A stretch of 64,000 bases of DNA from a virus. The notes under the pieces are model-generated. The model did no database searches. It saw nothing but the letters and a program-made list of their open reading frames with translations, and had not been told where the DNA came from. Both the position numbers and the translations under genes were made by a program. The DNA is taken from positions 1 to 64,000 of the IMG/VR virus record IMGVR_UViG_3300048694_001005. One strand, written 5' to 3'. Below, piece by piece: positions 50,468-59,446 of this stretch. Within the stretch, counting starts at the first letter, position 1, and each line of letters starts with the position of its first letter.

Positions 50468-50490
50468 GGGGTTTTTCTTGCAAAAATTAT

Positions 50491-50754
50491 CTATAATCCA
50501 GGTCCTGGCTGTGCAGGTGCAGCATATTGTTTACGTACTCGTTTAATATCCTGCTGCTTTTCAATTGCTCGCAATTCATTCATAAGCCTCAGTTTGTTAA
50601 TATGACCAAGAGTTAGACGAGTTTTTCTAGTGTTTGATATTTTTAGCTTGGTATTGTCCTCGCCAGGACTGAACCTGTAGTCAGTATCCTTGCGACTTGT
50701 ATCTGCATCGTCGGCATCGCGGCTAGTGGCTGGGAACATTTCAACTATAAACAT
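50491..50754 (-). CDS. Small basic prohead core-type protein
   Basis: The product has 87 residues from the ATG at 50754 (an in-frame TTG lies two codons upstream). It is charged: LKISNTRKTRLTLGHINKLR, then MNELRAIEKQQDIKRVRKQ. Position between gene 20 and gene 21 corresponds to T4 67/68, so a core component is inferred. CATAAATA ends 7 nt before the ATG and no ribosome site is seen. Confidence 0.65.
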   Translation of the reverse strand: MFIVEMFPATSRDADDADTSRKDTDYRFSPGEDNTKLKISNTRKTRLTLGHINKLRLMNELRAIEKQQDIKRVRKQYAAPAQPGPGL

Positions 50755-50761
50755 GATCAAT

Positions 50762-50769
50762 TATTTATG
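50762..50769 (-). promoter_or_regulatory. Late-type box overlapping the gp20 stop
   Basis: CATAAATA contains the TAA stop of gene 20 and ends 7 nt before the next ATG. Confidence 0.5.
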
Positions 50770-52498
50770 CTGTAGGTGCACCCGCCATGCCCGGTGGCCC
50801 AGCTGCTGCCGGTGCTGCGCCCGGTACTGGTGCTATACCTGCTGCACCAGGCGCAGGCTCTGCACCCAACATACCGCCTTCATCTGGCGGTGTTAAACTA
50901 TCTGCCATGGACATGTCTGTTTCAATACCGCCCGGTGTCACACCCACACCACGTAAACCAACATCGCCCGGTGTGGACTCTGAGGCATCACCTTTTTCTT
51001 CCTGCCACAAGTCATCATTTTCCGCCATTTCTTCCTCAGTCAAGCCCAAATAACGCTTGAGCAAGAAACGTTTGCTCAAGTAAGGCACTTGTTCCAAGCT
51101 GGTAAATGTTTGTACTTTGGCTGAATCTACTTCGGCCTGTTTGTATGTGCTAAAGTTTTGTGGCTCACAGAATGCTAGTTCAAAAATACTACCATCAATA
51201 TTCACACCACGCCAACGGCAATACATTTTAAACTCTTTGTCCAGTTTTTCAGACAACATGTTCTGCAGTCGTTTACAATATTGATTGAAACGCCATTCCT
51301 GTATCAGTGCGGTTCCTACTTTGCCATCGGTAAATGCTTGTGTGCCATCTTCGGGGCCAGTAGGCAAATAGCTACTGGGTATACGTAGGCCACGGAATAA
51401 TTTGTTTGTGAAGAAACGCAGGTCGTCAATCTCACCTAGATTTTGACCACCGGCAAGAGTGGTTACATCACTACCACGACCACCTTCGCCCACTGGAAAG
51501 AAATAATCTTCATTTATAGATAATGGATTGTATGTTGCATCCATCATATTGCTGCCGCCACCGGCTTGTGTAGGTATGCGGCGCTGCCAAACTTCATTTT
51601 TTACCCGCTCAACAAATGCCATGGCCATGTGGCTGGGCATATTACCCACGTCAATCTTAAATACTCTACGCTCAGGGGCACGTTGTACGCGGTAAATGAT
51701 GATGCTGTCTTCCAGCAATTCTTTTTGTTTGAATACTTTGAAAATCTGTTCCAATATACTGTTACCAAATGGCCAGTTTACATCCAGGCCTTCAGTTAAG
51801 CTAAAATGTACCACATGTTCTGCATTGATGCAGGATTCGTTTTGTGCATGACTGAACCGTGTGCCGCCACTGTAAGGCGTCTTGGGTTGCACATAAGCCC
51901 CACTGGGACCACCCACCTGTGGATGATTGACAAATGTATCGCTAGTACTAACCTGTGTGACTGTTAAGTTTTGAAAGTTAGGGTTTATTTCTTTCACTAT
52001 ATATTGCTCTGGTTCTTTGCCCTTGCTTTCATTCACAATAACTTTAGTAACTTTACTCATTTCTACCCAATAAAGTTCAAAGGTTTCCGGATCACGTAAA
52101 AAAACTTGGTCTCCATACTTCAAAGTATTTCTAAATAGTTTGAAGATACGCTTGTTTAGTTTGTTTAGATTACACCAAGTTTGTAGTTGTTCTTTAAGTA
52201 TATTGATTTCACGATCAGTAGGTCGTTCTTTGAACTTGAGATCAAATGGTGTATGTGTTTCTTTATTGGATTGTGTACAGAATTCAGCCAACACGTCCAG
52301 TGCCGCATTGACCTCGCTGTCACAATCCATTTGTTCGTATTGATTGTAACGATCTAGTCGGTTGGGGTGTCCAATATAAACTTCTGGTAATTGGTATTGG
52401 TAGTTTCTATACGCAAAATCGTTAACGTTTTGCCCAGCATTAGACAGTGGGCTTACGTTGTTAATCTCTACGACTTTAAAATGCTTTTTCCAGCTCAC
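50765..52498 (-). CDS. 20: gp20, portal protein
   Basis: The product has 577 residues (T4 gp20 has 524). It forms the dodecameric ring for DNA entry and tail joining and nucleates the prohead. Recognised parts are YEQMDCDSEVNAALDVLAEF, GLDVNWPFGNSILE, RRVFKIDVGNMP and the glycine-rich PVGEGGRGSDVTTLAGG with EIDDLRFFTNKLFRGLRIP. The last 60 residues are a Pro/Gly/Ala tail. The start is GTG at 52498 with GAAGG upstream and a perfect TATAAATA late box. Confidence 0.95.
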   Translation of the reverse strand: MSWKKHFKVVEINNVSPLSNAGQNVNDFAYRNYQYQLPEVYIGHPNRLDRYNQYEQMDCDSEVNAALDVLAEFCTQSNKETHTPFDLKFKERPTDREINILKEQLQTWCNLNKLNKRIFKLFRNTLKYGDQVFLRDPETFELYWVEMSKVTKVIVNESKGKEPEQYIVKEINPNFQNLTVTQVSTSDTFVNHPQVGGPSGAYVQPKTPYSGGTRFSHAQNESCINAEHVVHFSLTEGLDVNWPFGNSILEQIFKVFKQKELLEDSIIIYRVQRAPERRVFKIDVGNMPSHMAMAFVERVKNEVWQRRIPTQAGGGSNMMDATYNPLSINEDYFFPVGEGGRGSDVTTLAGGQNLGEIDDLRFFTNKLFRGLRIPSSYLPTGPEDGTQAFTDGKVGTALIQEWRFNQYCKRLQNMLSEKLDKEFKMYCRWRGVNIDGSIFELAFCEPQNFSTYKQAEVDSAKVQTFTSLEQVPYLSKRFLLKRYLGLTEEEMAENDDLWQEEKGDASESTPGDVGLRGVGVTPGGIETDMSMADSLTPPDEGGMLGAEPAPGAAGIAPVPGAAPAAAGPPGMAGAPTA

Positions 52499-52521
52499 GA
52501 TGAATCCTTCAATATATTAGC

Positions 52522-52529
52522 TATTTATA
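52522..52529 (-). promoter_or_regulatory. Late promoter for gene 20
   Basis: TATAAATA matches the T4 consensus, 23 nt before the GTG start of the portal gene. Confidence 0.7.
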
Positions 52530-52555
52530 GACTCATCGTGGTAGCCAAACAACTC

Positions 52556-53755
52556 TTAACGGTCCATCTTTTTCCAAAGTGCCATAATGTCATTGGATGT
52601 TTTTGATTCCAGGATTACTGACTTTTTGGCTACTTTTGGCTGCGGCTTGGACTTTTTAACCAATCGACTTTCGGTTAGTTGTTTGAGGTCGGCTTTGGGC
52701 TTTGTTGCTTTTGGATTAGCTACAAAGCTTTCAAACATACTCAATGCATTTTCCGCTGTACGAGTAACACGAGATTCTCCGGCTGCTTGCCGTTGTTGGA
52801 ATTGTCTCACGTAATCAGCTTGGGACATTTCGCTCGGTGAACGAGCTGTTGGGGTTGCATTTACCGTCGCCTTAACCTTAGTAGGAGTTATTTGTGCCGC
52901 CGTCGCAGGTGCCGCCATTGAAGCTGTGCCTTTTGTTGACATTGGCTCGGTGTAAGATGCCATGGTAGGAGCAGTGGTTGCTGCTGTTGGTGCTGTTGGT
53001 GCTGTTGGTGCATTAGGCTGTGCCGAAATCTGCGCAATCAATTTGGCGTCTTTTGGGTTATTCGGATCTAATTTTTGACCACCGATGCTAATTGGTTCCT
53101 GCTGTTTCCCAGGTTGTGTTTGTGTGGGTTTGGTCTTTTTGCTTACCACATATTGTAACGCTCGAACAGCCTGTTGAAACTCCGTTTGAGATAATTTGAG
53201 CATTGCTTCTTTGATATCGCTTACTGAAAGTTTAGGAGCCTGTGCCGCAGTTGCTTGTATTGGTTGAGCCGTCTGTGCTGCTTGCGTTGATGGTTGAGCT
53301 GCCTGCTGTGCTGCGGCTTTTTGCGCCTCTAGTTCTGCTCTATCTTCTTCGGCATTCTTCTTGTAGTTTCTCAAATCTACCTGCGCTTGAGCTGCGACTT
53401 TTGGGTCAGGTGACATGGCTTTTTTATTGATATCATTGTACCAATCAGCTACACTTGCAAATCCTGCAGATTGCGCCCATTCAGCATTTGTTTTCTGTGC
53501 TGGGTTTGGTGCAGTAACTACTCTTTGAATAGGTTCAGGAGTAGTTGTTGCGGCGGACGCAGGAGTAGTGTTTGGTACCTTCGCTGCGGTAGGTTGTGCA
53601 GTTCTAGCCATTGCTCGTTTAGCGCCCACCGTTCCAAAATCAGTTATTGCAGGGCTTGTTTGTGTAGCTGGCGCCAGTCGTTTCTTTGCTTTTCCGGCTA
53701 GTCCACGTAAAAAATCAAATGGTCCTTCTTTGATCGAACGTTTGTTGTTTTTCAT
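52556..53755 (-). CDS. Low-complexity late protein with CTS-like start
   Basis: The product has 399 residues. It begins MKNNKRSIKEGPFDFLRGLA, with an IKE-G site. Most of the protein is Ala/Thr/Pro/Gln linker, with two short ordered parts: NAEWAQSAGFASVADWYNDI near 90-110 and SVSDIKEAMLKLSQTEFQQA near 178-197. The C-terminus has KQLTESRLVKKSK and SVILESKTSNDI, further hydrophobic-x-Glu sites. It overlaps the next gene by 4 nt. An internal head protein is inferred. Confidence 0.6.
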   Translation of the reverse strand: MKNNKRSIKEGPFDFLRGLAGKAKKRLAPATQTSPAITDFGTVGAKRAMARTAQPTAAKVPNTTPASAATTTPEPIQRVVTAPNPAQKTNAEWAQSAGFASVADWYNDINKKAMSPDPKVAAQAQVDLRNYKKNAEEDRAELEAQKAAAQQAAQPSTQAAQTAQPIQATAAQAPKLSVSDIKEAMLKLSQTEFQQAVRALQYVVSKKTKPTQTQPGKQQEPISIGGQKLDPNNPKDAKLIAQISAQPNAPTAPTAPTAATTAPTMASYTEPMSTKGTASMAAPATAAQITPTKVKATVNATPTARSPSEMSQADYVRQFQQRQAAGESRVTRTAENALSMFESFVANPKATKPKADLKQLTESRLVKKSKPQPKVAKKSVILESKTSNDIMALWKKMDR

Positions 53756-54204
53756 ATTTTATATCCATCTGCTCTAAGTTCATCTATCAATTCACCAGCT
53801 TCTTCTACAGACAAAGATCGTATTGCCTTAATAACGTTTTGGATTGTTTGTACCGTTTGTGAGGTTTTTGGGGGTTGTGAGGGTTGTGGCGCAGTATCTT
53901 CCTCTGCTGCTAATTGTTTGTGATAAGCTTCAATATATTTGTATATTGACTGATTGTCAAAAGATTCAGGATCTGGTGGCCAGTTTTTCAATGGGGTTAG
54001 AAATTCTGTTTTAAATTTGTTAAAACCAGTAGCATCTGGTGTATATTTATTTGTTCCTAGGCGTTGATTCCAAGCACTGTAAGTTTGGCTGATTAATTTA
54101 TACAACCAATCTTGCCCTTTTTTCTGTTCTGCAGCCGCAGCTTTATCTTGTTTGTTGCCAAAGGGCCAAAATTCGTCCAATCTTACAATGTCTTTGGTTT
54201 TCAT
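53752..54204 (-). CDS. Small late protein with CTS-like start
   Basis: The product has 150 residues. It begins MKTKDIVRLDEFWPFGNKQ (LDE site). A helical domain with a SAWNQRLGTNKYTPDATGF segment is followed by a Pro/Thr/Gln linker and a C-terminal helix pair (SLSVEEAGELIDELRADGY). Similar short C-terminal segments occur in other late proteins of such phages. Function is unknown. CATAAATA lies 16 nt before its ATG. Confidence 0.6.
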   Translation of the reverse strand: MKTKDIVRLDEFWPFGNKQDKAAAAEQKKGQDWLYKLISQTYSAWNQRLGTNKYTPDATGFNKFKTEFLTPLKNWPPDPESFDNQSIYKYIEAYHKQLAAEEDTAPQPSQPPKTSQTVQTIQNVIKAIRSLSVEEAGELIDELRADGYKI

Positions 54205-54220
54205 AATATATTTCCAGTAA

Positions 54221-54228
54221 TATTTATG
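54221..54228 (-). promoter_or_regulatory. Late-type box overlapping the tape-measure stop
   Basis: CATAAATA contains the TAA stop of the tape measure gene and lies 16 nt before the next ATG. Confidence 0.5.
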
Positions 54229-56767
54229 CCATATTAGCAGCCATTTGCTTCATAATACTATTACTATTTTTTATCTCTGCTAATATTTGGGCGTTTAAAT
54301 CTACGCCGCTGCGTACACTGTCCAGTTGATCCTGTGCCAGTTTGGCCGTTGTTTCGGAAGTTTTTTGCACGGCTCCGGAAGATGTATCACTTCCCGCAGC
54401 GAGTGCTAAACCAGTTGCTTTCGAGCTTAGACTTGTTGCTGGCGCTAATGTGGGTTCGGTTAAGGATTTTCCCTTACTTTCTATCCCTGTAATTTTGTCA
54501 ATTCCAGAAGCTAGCCAATCTTGTATTGGGGTATATTCATTTAATAAGGTTCCGGCTCCATATCCTGCTGCACCTGCAGCTAATGCACTGCTAGCCAATG
54601 TACCTGCTCCTACTGCACCTACGCTAGTGCCCAGAGTAGTTCCAAGTCCCCCTGCTAATCCAGCAGCTCTACTTCCTAGGTTTCCTAAAAATCCACCAAT
54701 TCTTCCTGCAAGACCTTTACCTCCCCCGGACTGTGCCATGTGTTCTGCAATCTGCGCTTTTGATGCGAATTTGCCTTTGTCTGTAATCCATTGACCTTTT
54801 TTATTTTGACGCAGCCCACCAGATCCTCCATCACCCGCTGGACTAGACCCGCCACCACTTGGACCTAAACTCTCTGGCCCACCTTGTCCAGATTTATTAA
54901 AGATACTGGGTATTTTAGACAACAGTCCTGGAATCATGGCTCCAACAACTGTAGTTATTACATCACCAATGCCACTCATTAGCGAATTTGTAATGGAACC
55001 TGAATCATTCAATTGTTTGGATATTGCTTCATTAATTCCTTTAAGTCCCGAAACATATGTATCCATGTGTTCTATCGCCATTTTCTGCAAGCCTACCATG
55101 GAATCTTGATATGCCTTTTCTGAGGCTAAGAATTTTTTAGTTAGATCATCCTGCGTTTCTGCTGCTTTACCTAATGTTGCTAATTGTTTTGCCAGTTGTT
55201 CAGGATCTAAATTCTTTGCGGCTTCTGCAAAAGTTTGATTCATACTAGCAGATAAGCCTTCCAAACCTCCCTTACCCGCAAAGCCAGCTAATCCTATTTC
55301 TTTTGTATTTTTTCTATCTTTGAGCGTTAATTCTTTAGTGTTTGCTTGTATCTTAAGAGTTTCTTCCTGTGTTAGTATACCCTTGTTGGCTTTATCGCTG
55401 AATTCACTTACGCTTTGTGAAAATCCACGATTAGTTGACATCATTATGGCACTTTCTTTGCTTATCGCCGTTCCAAAAAGCTGCATTTCCATAAAAGCTT
55501 TTTGTTGCATTGGACTCATTGCTGCCATCGCTCTCTGAATTTCTTCTGCTTGCTTTGCCGGCATCTCTGCTAGTTTATTTTGGAATGCCAAATTGTTTGC
55601 GGCATCACGTGCTTGTTGCATTTTTGATTTGGCTTCTTCGCCGCTTACCGCACTTAGTAAACGTAAGTCTTTTGCATACTTCTCTGTCTCCTGCATTATT
55701 TCTTTATCACTTAAGCTGCGACCTTTACCAAAACGATTTAAATTTCCCATTACTTCAGAAACTAAACCAGCTTGTTCTTCAAAACTATAACCTAAGTTTT
55801 GCAAACGAACTCCTACACCAGATTTGTCTATGTCTCCTTTAATTCTGGCCATACGTTCTGCCGCGGCAGTCATACCCATGCCACTTGCACCCAAACTTTT
55901 TGCATTTTCTGAAACTACTTTGCCAAACTGCTGAACCGTTAAACCTGCTTCACCGGCCGCATTTTTCATACCAGTCATACCATCAGCAAAAACAGCACCG
56001 GATTTACTTCCTGCTTGGAAACCGTCTCGTAATTGACCAAGTTGTTTGCCTAAAATTTCAACTGCAAACTTAGCAGCTTTTGCACCATTATCGGCAAGAC
56101 TTTCTAGTGCGCCACCAGCTAATGTTGCGGCAATACCAACAGTACGCAATTTGCCGCCGCTCTGCATAGCTGCTTGACCAAATGCACCTATTGATTTACC
56201 AGCAGAACTACCAGCAGCAGCGGCACCATCTATTGCCGCGTTCATTATAGCGCCACCGGTTTCTATTGCACCTGCATTACTAGTTAAATTTCTAGCTAAC
56301 CCACCAACAGCTCCAACAGTTATATTAGTAATGGTTTTACCAAAGTTTTTAAGTTCAGCTGTTGACTCTTCTACCGCAGCTTTTTTGGCCTGCTCCGCAG
56401 CAAGAGATTTTTTCTCTTCAATTTGTTTGAGTTTTTCTGTTGCATCTCTAAGATTACCAGTTTTTAACAAAGACTGGCGTTCTTCTTCCAATGCATCTAT
56501 ATTATCGTTTATTACCTTAACCGATTCCTTTAACCGGTTGGACCAAGTTCTATTTTTTTCTTCGCTGCTGATTAATCCAGCCTTGGCATTTTGAACAGCT
56601 TTATTGTAATCCGCAGACAGTTTTTTTGCAGCATCGAAATCTTTGATTATCTGCTGCGTGGCAGTGTTCAACCGCTTCAAAGACTTTTGGTATGCTTCCG
56701 ATTCGATACCAAAATTTTTGGCTTTTCCTAGCTCTTCAAGCAATTTGTTTAGTTCAGTTTGATCCAT
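54224..56767 (-). CDS. Tail tape measure protein
   Basis: The product has 847 residues. It determines tail length and is injected with DNA. The N-terminal 150 residues are coiled-coil; Gly/Ala-rich stretches follow. Residues about 560-640 are helical with a hydrophobic segment (GIGDVITTVVGAMIPGLLS). The C-terminal 200 residues are Gly/Ser/Ala-rich with GFLGNLGSRAAGLAGGLG and SSALAAGAAGYGAGTLLNEY. This composition, and the neighbouring baseplate gene 26, fit the T4 gp29-like role. No lysozyme domain is visible. Confidence 0.8.
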   Translation of the reverse strand: MDQTELNKLLEELGKAKNFGIESEAYQKSLKRLNTATQQIIKDFDAAKKLSADYNKAVQNAKAGLISSEEKNRTWSNRLKESVKVINDNIDALEEERQSLLKTGNLRDATEKLKQIEEKKSLAAEQAKKAAVEESTAELKNFGKTITNITVGAVGGLARNLTSNAGAIETGGAIMNAAIDGAAAAGSSAGKSIGAFGQAAMQSGGKLRTVGIAATLAGGALESLADNGAKAAKFAVEILGKQLGQLRDGFQAGSKSGAVFADGMTGMKNAAGEAGLTVQQFGKVVSENAKSLGASGMGMTAAAERMARIKGDIDKSGVGVRLQNLGYSFEEQAGLVSEVMGNLNRFGKGRSLSDKEIMQETEKYAKDLRLLSAVSGEEAKSKMQQARDAANNLAFQNKLAEMPAKQAEEIQRAMAAMSPMQQKAFMEMQLFGTAISKESAIMMSTNRGFSQSVSEFSDKANKGILTQEETLKIQANTKELTLKDRKNTKEIGLAGFAGKGGLEGLSASMNQTFAEAAKNLDPEQLAKQLATLGKAAETQDDLTKKFLASEKAYQDSMVGLQKMAIEHMDTYVSGLKGINEAISKQLNDSGSITNSLMSGIGDVITTVVGAMIPGLLSKIPSIFNKSGQGGPESLGPSGGGSSPAGDGGSGGLRQNKKGQWITDKGKFASKAQIAEHMAQSGGGKGLAGRIGGFLGNLGSRAAGLAGGLGTTLGTSVGAVGAGTLASSALAAGAAGYGAGTLLNEYTPIQDWLASGIDKITGIESKGKSLTEPTLAPATSLSSKATGLALAAGSDTSSGAVQKTSETTAKLAQDQLDSVRSGVDLNAQILAEIKNSNSIMKQMAANMA

Positions 56768-56782
56768 AGGGTAATTTCAAGT

Positions 56783-56812
56783 CATAAATAATAATAATAT
56801 CAATTATTTATA
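56783..56812. promoter_or_regulatory. Divergent late promoters between tape measure and gene 26
   Basis: CATAAATA reads on the plus strand at 56783-56790 toward gene 26 (33 nt before the ATG). TATAAATA reads on the minus strand from 56805-56812 toward the tape measure gene (37 nt before its ATG). Confidence 0.65.
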
Positions 56813-56823
56813 GGAATAATTCC

Positions 56824-57663
56824 ATGAGTTCAAACCCGCTTGCAAAACATTTTAGACAGCCATCAATCTATATTAAATTGCCCAGCCTGGGTAAATTTTG
56901 GCCAGAAGGCAGCTTAGATTTACCAATAACTGGAGAATTACCAGTTTACCCTATGACCACCAAGGATGAGATTGTGCTTCGTACCCCAGATGCCCTAATG
57001 AATGGTGCTGGATTAGTTGAGACCATACAAAGTTGCTGCCCAAATGTTAAAAATGCATGGGTAGCACCCAATGTTGACATTGATGCCCTACTAATAGCTA
57101 TAAGAATCGCTAGTTATGGACATGACATGGATTTTGATTCTGACTGCCCGCATTGCCAAAAGTCTAATACCTATAGCATTGATTTGAGATTAGCACTTGA
57201 TTCTGTCAAATGCCCAGATTATACACAGCCATTAGATGTTGATAATTTGAAAATCATGCTGAAACCGCAGCCTTATCAACAGGCAAACGAAGCTAATACA
57301 CTGGGTTTTGAAGAACAACGTATGGTTATGTCTATAAATGAGTCTGATTTAGCGACCGAAGAAAAGGTAGCTGCGTTGGCCCAGAGGATGAAACGTTTGG
57401 CAGATATAACAACAGACATATTAACAAAAAGCACGGCTTACATTGTAGCAGAAGATGGGACTAAAGTCGATAACACAGAGCACATAAAGGAATTTTATCA
57501 AAATGCCCAGTCTACTATAATTAAGAAACTGCAGGACAAAGTTGAAGATTTGGCAAAAGAAGCTAATATAAAACCATACGCGGTAAAATGCAATGAATGT
57601 GGCGAAAATTACGAAATGGCAATTGAGTTTAATTATTCAAGTTTTTTCGGCGTAGGCTTTTGA
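56824..57663 (+). CDS. 26: gp26-like baseplate hub protein
   Basis: The product has 279 residues. The N-terminus (HFRQPSIYIKLPSLGKFWPE, then LPVYPMTTKDEI) and the two cysteine pairs, CPHC near 113-116 and CNEC near 258-261, are the pattern I know from gp26-like hub proteins of T4-like phages. T4 gp26 takes part in assembling the central hub of the baseplate. The cysteine pairs probably bind zinc. It is longer than T4 gp26 (208). It overlaps the following gene by 4 nt. Confidence 0.82.
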   Translation: MSSNPLAKHFRQPSIYIKLPSLGKFWPEGSLDLPITGELPVYPMTTKDEIVLRTPDALMNGAGLVETIQSCCPNVKNAWVAPNVDIDALLIAIRIASYGHDMDFDSDCPHCQKSNTYSIDLRLALDSVKCPDYTQPLDVDNLKIMLKPQPYQQANEANTLGFEEQRMVMSINESDLATEEKVAALAQRMKRLADITTDILTKSTAYIVAEDGTKVDNTEHIKEFYQNAQSTIIKKLQDKVEDLAKEANIKPYAVKCNECGENYEMAIEFNYSSFFGVGF

Positions 57664-57878
57664 CATTAGATAACGACGCTATCATAGCAATGCTTGATGG
57701 CTATGATAAAGAATCAAAGGCCTTAAAAACAGAAGCGTTAAAGTTTTGTTGGTATATGCGAGGCGGTCTTACCTACACCGAAGCCATGGACCTAAGCAAG
57801 GCCGAACGTGAAATCGTAGCTAAAATTGTAGAAGACAATATAGAAACTACAAAAAAGTCAGGGTTACCCTTCTTTTAG
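57660..57878 (+). CDS. Small baseplate-hub-associated protein
   Basis: This 72-residue protein starts at a TTG that overlaps the gp26 stop. KFCWYMRGGLTYTEAMDLSKAEREIVAKI and the ending KSGLPFF (given here as motif pieces WYMRGGLTYTEAM and GLPFF) are conserved in small genes following 26 in aquatic T4-like phages. It may be a hub assembly chaperone, comparable in position to T4 gene 51 or the tape-measure chaperone. Function is inferred from context. Confidence 0.65.
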   Translation: MTLDNDAIIAMLDGYDKESKALKTEALKFCWYMRGGLTYTEAMDLSKAEREIVAKIVEDNIETTKKSGLPFF

Positions 57879-58375
57879 AAGCCATAGTTATACACACAAT
57901 TATTTTATTTTAGGTATTCTTTAAAGATGTGCTAACGCACATCTGCATTTCGCTTACGCTCATGCATTTTGTTGATACCTTAATTGCTTTTAAGACTGTA
58001 TGCTTTTGACTGTGGTATTCATCCAGATCAATCAGTCATAATATGCCTTGACAGACATATTATGAAAGAAACGCTTCATCCGAGTCGTTACAGTCACTGA
58101 TCTAAAGAGATTACAAATTTATTTGCACGGACGCGGTTGATCGGTACGCCCTACTCTAGCATTGCTTGTTATCAACGGGACCTACATTACACGGATCAGC
58201 GGCGTAATGTAAGTTATGGGTTGTGCCTGTTTCACAGAGCCCAAGATCCTTTGGAGCCTAAGGTAGTTCTTGCCTTGCAACACCTGAAATCCGACGGCAT
58301 CAGCTGACTGGCAGTCTCGACAGGGGTCTAGCAGCCTAGACCAAACGCGGTTGCTATGTATTGCCTAAATTATTC
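57879..58375. ncRNA. Gene-free structured region, candidate non-coding RNA
   Basis: No frame longer than about 20 codons is seen in these 497 nt. Several perfect hairpins are present: 57925-57944 (8-bp stem, TAAC loop), 58037-58064 (9-bp stem), 58083-58090 region unpaired, 58183-58211 (8-bp stem), 58306-58316 (4-bp) and 58325-58342 (7-bp stem, CAGC loop). A 9-bp direct repeat, ACGCGGTTG, occurs at 58131-58139 and 58345-58353. Base composition is more GC-rich than the surroundings. The strand is uncertain. It could be a phage ncRNA (GOLLD or HEARO/omega-RNA-like), a degenerate intron, or a relic of a mobile element. Confidence 0.5.
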
Positions 58376-59440
58376 TTAAGATTTGAGCTTACAATTGTCT
58401 AAATGATATCGTGCCATATTTGATGTACCGCCCATTTTGCCACAATGCGGGCATGTAACCTGAATTTGTGGGCCCTTGGGCTTACGCATTTTTTGTTTAG
58501 TTTCTTCTGTTAATATTTTGCCTTTTTTACTTTTGCCTATATTTAGTTTCCACTGTGCCTTTTGCTCTTCGGTCATTTTGTAATAACAAGGTTTGCCATA
58601 CATGCCATTATCTTTGCCTTCGTGACGCATTTTTTCTTTTACCACTGCCAATTCTTCCTCAGTTAAATTTGCGAATGGGTGCCGACCAAACATACCATTA
58701 TCTTTGCCTTTATGTGCCATTTTTGATTTTGCTACAATTAATTCTTCTTCGGTTAGTTTTTCAAAAGGATGTGTTCCATATCTTGGACTCAACATACCTT
58801 TTCGACCATACATTGGATTGTTAACCCCTCTATAATTCTGATTCAACCAGGCCTCATATTCTTCATCGGTTTTATTTCTTTTTGTTGAATTATTTTCTCC
58901 CAACCTAAATTTTGCTCTGTAATTTTCCTTCTCTTCCTCAAGCATACCATGCTCCCAAAGAAAGTTTTCATTTGGGTATCTGTCCTTAATCAAAGTCCAC
59001 AGTCTTGATGCCTCCTCGTCACTTTCTTCGTGCGGCGGCAAAAACTTAATTGGAGGAATAATAGCATTGTAATAACGCCGCTCGCCATTGGGCAATTTTG
59101 TTCTTAATGCATCTTCCACGATCATTTTTTCAACCTCCGCATAGGTCAATGCCGCTTTTGATTTATGAAGTGATTCAATAATAAAAACGAATCGAGATTT
59201 TCCATGCTCTTTAATCAATTTATTAATCGTTTCGGAAGAACTAGTATATGTTTTCCAATCAGATTCTTTGGTGGTCCAAACTTTGTTTTTCCTACTTTTG
59301 AGACGTTTGCTTCTCTTACTAAAAAATAATTTTTTCCCAATGTACTCTCGAGAAGTTTCAGTATCAATTATCCTATATATAAACCCAACCCATTCATTAA
59401 CGTCAAATTTTTTTGGATATTGCCAATGTCCTAAATCCAT
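58376..59440 (-). CDS. GIY-YIG endonuclease with NUMOD3 repeats and zinc finger
   Basis: The product has 354 residues. GFIYRIIDTETSREYIGKK at 19-37 is a GIY-YIG nuclease core, followed by a Lys/Arg-rich insert and RFVFIIESL with a catalytic-type Glu near 89. Residues about 220-310 contain repeated NUMOD3-like units (NPMYGRKG, DNGMFGRH, DNGMYGKP). The C-terminus has a CPHC and HxxxxC zinc-finger-like pair. It is a free-standing homing endonuclease of the Seg type in its domain order. It lies beside the unexplained structured region. Confidence 0.85.
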   Translation of the reverse strand: MDLGHWQYPKKFDVNEWVGFIYRIIDTETSREYIGKKLFFSKRSKRLKSRKNKVWTTKESDWKTYTSSSETINKLIKEHGKSRFVFIIESLHKSKAALTYAEVEKMIVEDALRTKLPNGERRYYNAIIPPIKFLPPHEESDEEASRLWTLIKDRYPNENFLWEHGMLEEEKENYRAKFRLGENNSTKRNKTDEEYEAWLNQNYRGVNNPMYGRKGMLSPRYGTHPFEKLTEEELIVAKSKMAHKGKDNGMFGRHPFANLTEEELAVVKEKMRHEGKDNGMYGKPCYYKMTEEQKAQWKLNIGKSKKGKILTEETKQKMRKPKGPQIQVTCPHCGKMGGTSNMARYHLDNCKLKS

Positions 59441-59446
59441 AAAAGC

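Noticed and set aside
58037-58064. TTGACA at about 58049 as a promoter
   Set aside because: No -10 match lies 16-18 nt downstream, and the hexamer sits in the loop of a hairpin.
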